Assembly: GCA_026008535.1 (NCBI GenBank)
Contig: BRKX01000004.1
Location: 40,118,501 to 40,182,500, forward strand
DNA length: 64,000 bases
Source of the DNA: Perilla frutescens
Lineage: Eukaryota > Streptophyta > Magnoliopsida > Lamiales > Lamiaceae
Direction of reading: 5' to 3'
The position numbers were made by a program, and so were the translations under genes. The notes beneath the pieces were generated by a model. The model did not search any database, had not been told where the DNA came from, and was given only the letters and a program-made list of their open reading frames with translations. Below are positions 59,539 to 64,000 of this stretch, in pieces (the first letter of the stretch is position 1; each line of letters begins with the position of its first letter).

Positions 59539-61419
59539 TTATTGAACTGGGGGCTTTGAAAGAGTAGATTGGCTTGAGTGAACTGATGGTCTTGGCTGGA
59601 AATTTGGCTTTAGTTGGCTTGGTGTTTTTGTTTGGTAAAACTGACCAAATTGTCTAGGCTGAGTTTGAGGATTTTTCAATATTCCTTTTCCTTTGGTTGA
59701 CTCAGCTAGCTGATCATGAGATCTAGTGAACCCTTTTAGGATTCCCTTATCACTGGGTTGCGCAACTGCTTTTCCCTTTTCTTGAGCAGTGAACTTGCTA
59801 TATCCTAGCCCTGAGCTGCTAGTTTCAGTTCTTTGATGATTTAATATCTCATCTAAGGTTTGAGATCCCTTTTTGAACTTCAGAGTTACTTTTTCTCTTT
59901 CATGGATCTCTTGTTTGAGTTTTTGATTTTCAGCCTCTAGATCAACAATTCTCAATTTCAATTTCTCAAATTCTATAAACTGAGACTCAAGAAAATTCAA
60001 TCTTTCATGATTAATGCTCAGTTTTCTAACCTTATTTCTTAGTTCATCATTTTCATCTTTCAGTTCAACATGCAAGCAGGATATTGAAGCTAATTGGTCT
60101 TCTAGCATCATAAGTTTCATATCAAGTTCATTACTAGAGACAGTTGCTTCATTTATATGATAAAAAGAGGTTTGAGAATCAGCTGTACTAACCTCTTCAT
60201 CATTGTCAGCCATGAGGCAGAATAGCACTTCATCATCTGAGCTGTAGCCATCATAATCAATTCCAGAAGGATAGTCTGAATCATCTAGCACAGCATTCTC
60301 AAGGTTTGCAACCATTGCTTTTCTTTTGAAGAAGCTTTTTCTCACCTTGGCTTTCTTGTCTTCAGGGAGTTCTGGACATTCAAATCTATAATGTCCTTGT
60401 TTGTGGTAGTGAAAGCATTCTCCAAGATTTCGGTTGCCACCCCTGAATGGTTCAGCTGACCGTTCAGCTGGTTGATAAGTTCTCTCATCTTTTGGGATTT
60501 CATCGGTATGAAGTGGAACTGATTGCTTATCCCGAACTCTCTTCAATTTTTCTAGCAACCTGGTAACTGATTGGATTTGATCATTGATGTCATCAGTTAG
60601 ATTCTTCTTCTTTTCAGTTGCTTCTCTTTTTCGTTCAGTTGAAGATCTGCATTGATTTTCTTTGGCTGGTGAGCTCCTAGGTCGGAAGTTGTTCCTTTCT
60701 CGAGTGTCTCTAAACCGGTTCCTTTTATCGTAGAAGGCTGCATCTTGAGCTGACAATATTGATGCTTCCTTCTTTCGATTTAGACTGTACTCATGGGCTT
60801 TTAGAGAACCAAATAGTTCCCTTGGAGTGATGCTATTTAGATTTCTTGATTTCTTTGTAGCTATCACTTTCATATCCCATTCTTCAGTAAGATTATCCAA
60901 TATTTTGGAATTCATCTCAGAATTGGGATAAATCCTCTCGAGGTTGTTCATCTCTCTGATGATGCCCAGAAATCTGGTTTCAAGACTTGAGATGGACTCC
61001 TCTGGCTGCATTTTGAAGGATTCATATCTGTCGACTGCCAGTTGGAGCTTGTTTCCTTTGATGGCTTCGGACTCTTTGCATAGATCTGCTAGTATGTCCC
61101 ATATCTCCTTGGCAGTTGTGCAGTTCTTTGTGTCCTTCATTCTGTCTTCATCTAGAGTTTGGAATAATTCGGCTTGAGCAACGAACTCTAGATTTTTTAG
61201 CTTCTTCTCTTCACTGGTGAGAAGATTAGTTGGCTTTGGAATCCTTGCCGGTTGATTGATATCAACTATGTGAGCATCATTGTCCATCATGATGATGATT
61301 GGACCATCTTCGATGATTTCCCACATATTCTCATGAATTGAGCAGAGATGAGCCTTCATTCTCCTGCTCCAGTTATCATAATTCTCAACTGAAAACAAAG
61401 ATAGCTTATGGTTTCCCAT
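59539..61419 (-). CDS. gag: Gag of the Sirevirus-like element
   Basis: ATG at 61419 (MGNHKLSLFSVENYDNW) gives 626 residues; a longer frame from a GTG in the PBS at 61506 is unlikely to be used. Capsid-like part to about residue 250 with NYDNWSRRMKAHL and a helical UBN2-like region, a basic linker (RKREATEKKK), then the zinc knuckle at residues 335-348. There the second cysteine is Tyr (C335-FH-Y338-HKQG-H343-YRFE-C348; codon TAC where TGC is expected), so nucleic-acid binding should be impaired. Residues ~425-525 form a long heptad-rich coiled coil, a Sirevirus trait. The last ~100 residues are Gln/Ser/Pro-rich. The frame ends at a TAA that is probably premature, since the tail continues beyond it. 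Confidence 0.9.
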   Translation of the reverse strand: MGNHKLSLFSVENYDNWSRRMKAHLCSIHENMWEIIEDGPIIIMMDNDAHIVDINQPARIPKPTNLLTSEEKKLKNLEFVAQAELFQTLDEDRMKDTKNCTTAKEIWDILADLCKESEAIKGNKLQLAVDRYESFKMQPEESISSLETRFLGIIREMNNLERIYPNSEMNSKILDNLTEEWDMKVIATKKSRNLNSITPRELFGSLKAHEYSLNRKKEASILSAQDAAFYDKRNRFRDTRERNNFRPRSSPAKENQCRSSTERKREATEKKKNLTDDINDQIQSVTRLLEKLKRVRDKQSVPLHTDEIPKDERTYQPAERSAEPFRGGNRNLGECFHYHKQGHYRFECPELPEDKKAKVRKSFFKRKAMVANLENAVLDDSDYPSGIDYDGYSSDDEVLFCLMADNDEEVSTADSQTSFYHINEATVSSNELDMKLMMLEDQLASISCLHVELKDENDELRNKVRKLSINHERLNFLESQFIEFEKLKLRIVDLEAENQKLKQEIHEREKVTLKFKKGSQTLDEILNHQRTETSSSGLGYSKFTAQEKGKAVAQPSDKGILKGFTRSHDQLAESTKGKGILKNPQTQPRQFGQFYQTKTPSQLKPNFQPRPSVHSSQSTLSKPPVQ

Positions 61420-61494
61420 AGCTGAAATGTTAGCACAGATAAATAGATCTGATTCAGTTGATCTGCAGAAATGGTTGATCCTTAGAATCAACCA

Positions 61495-61505
61495 CTCTGA
61501 TACCA
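61495..61505 (-). other. Primer-binding site of the Sirevirus-like element
   Basis: Minus strand reads TGGTATCAGAG, complementary to the 3' end of initiator tRNA-Met, two bases from the LTR. Confidence 0.92.
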
Positions 61506-61507
61506 CT

Positions 61508-63209
61508 TGTTGGTCCCGGGCGAGTCGATATCAGTTTAGAGAGGGTGAATAAACTGATTAAAACTTTTCACTTCAAATGCGGAATAACAGGGCCCTTTGA
61601 CTCGTTTAGTAAAACTTATCTATGCACAAACTTATTGATTAGTTAAGACAGTTTGAGTGCAGCTTGTGTGATATTGTGTGCAGTTCAGAGATATACAATA
61701 ATCAAAATAGTACAGCACATAAGCAATTTATAGAGGTTTGAAGTCTCAAACTTCTACGTCCTCTCTTCCTTCCGCAGAAGGGCAACTTCACTATATAACT
61801 TGAGTTTCTTTACAAATTATACAATGAAGGACAATTGGCTGAACCTGGTAACTGCTCGCTACCTCAGCGGGTCGACAGCTCACACTTGAAGTCCCTAACT
61901 GCTCACTAGGAAGGTAGGTGCTATTGTCATCTTTACAAGGTTTTAGATCTCTTTCGATCTTCAAGAGGTTAGTCTTGAACAGGGGTTATCAACTGATGTG
62001 CTCCTTCAATCGAGCTGAGTAGTTGATCTTTGTGTAGCTGAAACTGAGAAGACTGCCCTGGCTAGATTGTCAACAGCTGGCTGATTATCTTGACTCTGTG
62101 AATTTCTTCTTCTCAGTTGGACTCTCGTAGTTTCTATCAAATGCTGAACTTGAGCTTGAGTGGGAGGGAGAAAGAAAAGCTTTTGCTTGTATATGCGAAA
62201 GTTGTGTAGGCGAAGGATTCTTCTTGGTTCTCTATTCTATTTTTAAACTCTGATTCACTCGTCTTTTATAGAGGAGTAATTTTATGACCGTTGAGTTCCA
62301 TTGTCCATTGATCGGTGGCTCTGTTAGCTCATCAATGGAAGATGATCGTTTGGAGCTTTTGGTTGAAGTAGCCGTTACTCTGCTAATCGATCTTTATTGG
62401 ATATTTAATTCCAGGATCTTTGTTGATGCATTTATTCCAAGATTCGGCGGTTTGAGCAATAAACTCCAGGGTTCTTTGGCTTCAGCTTTCTTGGCAGTTT
62501 TGAGTTCCTGTTGGCAGTTCTGGACTTGTCAGCTAAGCTTGTCAGTTGAGTTTGACTATTGCTCTTGTTGGCAGTTTTGAGCTTGTCAGCTGAGTTTGGC
62601 TATTGCTTCAGTTGGCAGTTTTGAGCTCGTCAGCTGAGTTTGACTATTGCTCCAGTTGGCAGTTTTGAGCTCGTCAGCTGAGTTTGGCTATTGCTCCAGT
62701 TGGCAGTTCTGAGCTTGTTTCTCCAGTTCGACTAATCTCAAGTTCTCAACTATCTTGTCAGCTTGACTGATTTCACTTGAGCCTTCTTGTCAGCTTGACT
62801 AATTACAAGTTGGCTGACTACAGTTCTGGCCTTCAGCTGATCTGTCTTGTTTACTTCAGTTTGGTCATCAGTTGGATAATTCCAGTCTTCAGTCTAAACT
62901 GATCTCTTATCAGTTCCTTTAGTTGACTCTTTTCTCTCTCAGCTCAGCTGACTTTAGTTGTTAGTTTGTTTCGACTGATTCGACTTCTTGACTTCTCAGT
63001 TGAGTTGACTTCTGACTGAATGACGTATCCTTCAGCTTGCAGACCATACTCTTGATTGGTTGACTTTGACTTTGCTTGATTTCTTTTTTGATAATGCCCT
63101 GGATTGATCAGCTCTGATCTACAACTTGAATTTTAGTTAGTTTTTCATAAATAATTTTGACATCTCATCAAAACCTAATCTAGGGGTTCCTTGATAGTTT
63201 TTTCGAACA
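61508..63209 (-). repeat. 5' LTR of the Sirevirus-like element
   Basis: In element sense it starts TGTTCGAAAAAACTATC and ends CCGGGACCAACA. TATAAAAG box at 62263-62270. Differs from the 3' LTR by many point changes and small indels, including an extra partial 44-bp repeat unit near 62530. Confidence 0.95.
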
Positions 63210-64000
63210 GTTTCATTGCTAAAGGCTAAGAGCACTTAGTGTGCAAGCTTAAGAGATCCATTTATGGACTTAAGCAGGCGTCAAGGTCTTGGAACATCCA
63301 GTTTGATGAGGTTATCCAGTCATATGGATTCGTGCAATGTCCGGATGAGAGCTATGTGTACAAGAAGAGTGATGGAAACTGGTGGCTTTCCTCGTGCTAT
63401 ATGTTGATGATATCTTACTTATTGAAAATAGTAAGAAAGTATTATCTAACATAAGGGTGTGGTTGTCCAAGCAGTTCGATATGAAAGATCTAGGAAAAGC
63501 CGGACACATCCTTGGTATCAAGATAATTCAAGATCGCTAGAAAAGGATGTTGTGCTTATCCCAGGCAACATATATCGACACAGTGCTAACTAGGTTTAAC
63601 ATGCAGGATTCCAAGAAAGAATTTATACCTTTCAGGCATGGAATTCATCTATCTAAGGATATGTGTCCCCACACACAGGCTGAGATAGATGAGATGAAGG
63701 GAATTCCATATGCTTCGGCTGTGGGAAGCCTTATGTATGCTATGCTATGCACTAGACCTGATATATGCTATTCAGTCGGCATGGTAAGCAGATATCAGTC
63801 TAACCCTGGACAAGGTCACTGGACTGCGGTTAAGAATATACTCAAGTACCTGAAAAGAACTCAAGATTATATGCTGGTATACCGCTCTGATAGTCTAGTA
63901 CCTTTGGGTTACACAGACTCAGATTTTCAATCAGATAAAGATCAGAGTAAATCTACCTCAGGCTATGTGTTTACCTTGGGAGGCAGAGCCATTGCATAGA
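63210..64000 (+). pseudogene. Older copia RT-RNase H, continuation after the nested insertion
   Basis: Picks up where 47519 stopped, beginning with the second GTTTC. RT motifs: VCKLKRSIYGLKQASRSWN (63240-63295), a frame change, then the catalytic LYVDDILL at about 63398, and ILGIKII followed by a TAG at 63538. The open frame from 63547 includes GIPYASAVGSLMYAM, TRPDICYSVGMVSRYQSNPG and the RNase H start GYTDSDFQSDKDQSKSTSGY. It ends in a TAG at 63997-63999 where Trp is expected. The element runs out of the window. Confidence 0.93.

Larger units (their letters stand above)
47520..63209 (-). mobile_element. Sirevirus-like Ty1/copia retrotransposon, complete, 15.7 kb
   Basis: LTRs of 1,691 and 1,702 bp flank a 12.3-kb internal region coding on the minus strand. 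Order from 63209 downwards: 5' LTR, PBS, gag, PR, IN, RT-RNase H, accessory genes A and B, polypurine tracts, 3' LTR. The copia order (IN before RT), a long gag with a coiled coil, extra genes after RNase H, and several polypurine tracts near the 3' LTR are the known traits of the plant Sirevirus (SIRE1/Maximus) group. The two LTRs differ by many substitutions and small indels, so the insertion is not recent. Confidence 0.92.

Noticed and set aside
59047..61506. Longer gag start from the GTG at 61506
   Set aside because: It lies in the primer-binding site next to the LTR; the ATG at 61419 begins the conserved gag sequence.

Overview
The window looks like repeat-rich intergenic DNA of a flowering plant nuclear genome. 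I found no intact host gene. Almost everything is Ty1/copia-type LTR retrotransposon sequence, mixed with decayed fragments of two plant housekeeping genes: an organellar-type isoleucyl-tRNA synthetase and a Clp/HSP100 AAA+ chaperone. Coding frames are broken by stops that often look like C-to-T or G-to-A changes, as expected for methylated, silenced DNA.

Layout. (1) 1-1484: the 5' end of a minus-strand copia element with a 144-bp LTR, a PBS and an uninterrupted gag frame of 405 codons that leaves the window at base 1. (2) About 2186-5252: remnants of an isoleucyl-tRNA synthetase gene, split by a rearranged copia element (2280-4194) whose two LTRs are inverted relative to each other and whose RNase H segment is triplicated in tandem. 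(3) 6001-10865: a complete but decayed plus-strand copia element with two ~0.3-kb LTRs. (4) 10895-48602: four head-to-tail copies of a 9.42-kb unit. Each unit holds a Clp pseudogene (minus), the LTR, long leader, gag and part of pol of an older copia element (plus), and LTR sequence of a younger element. (5) 47520-63209: that younger element, a 15.7-kb Sirevirus-like copia retrotransposon on the minus strand with both LTRs, PBS, several polypurine tracts, gag, PR-IN, an open RT-RNase H frame and two tandem, mutually related accessory genes. It lies inside the reverse transcriptase gene of the older copia element, with a perfect 5-bp target duplication (GTTTC). (6) 63210-64000: the older copia element resumes with RT and RNase H and leaves the window.

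History inferred from nesting. The Clp fragment decayed and the older copia landed beside it. The Sirevirus-like element then inserted into that copia's RT. Much later the block from the Clp fragment to position ~1084 of the Sirevirus 3' LTR was tandemly amplified through a 5-bp microhomology (ATTGC). The array copies are far more alike than the two Sirevirus LTRs.

The most interesting points are the 9.4-kb array with its mosaic variants; the duplicated accessory gene of the Sirevirus-like element with a candidate internal promoter; and an array of about ten motifs just upstream of its 3' LTR that are complementary to its own primer-binding site. All functional statements are from reading the sequence; no database search was run.
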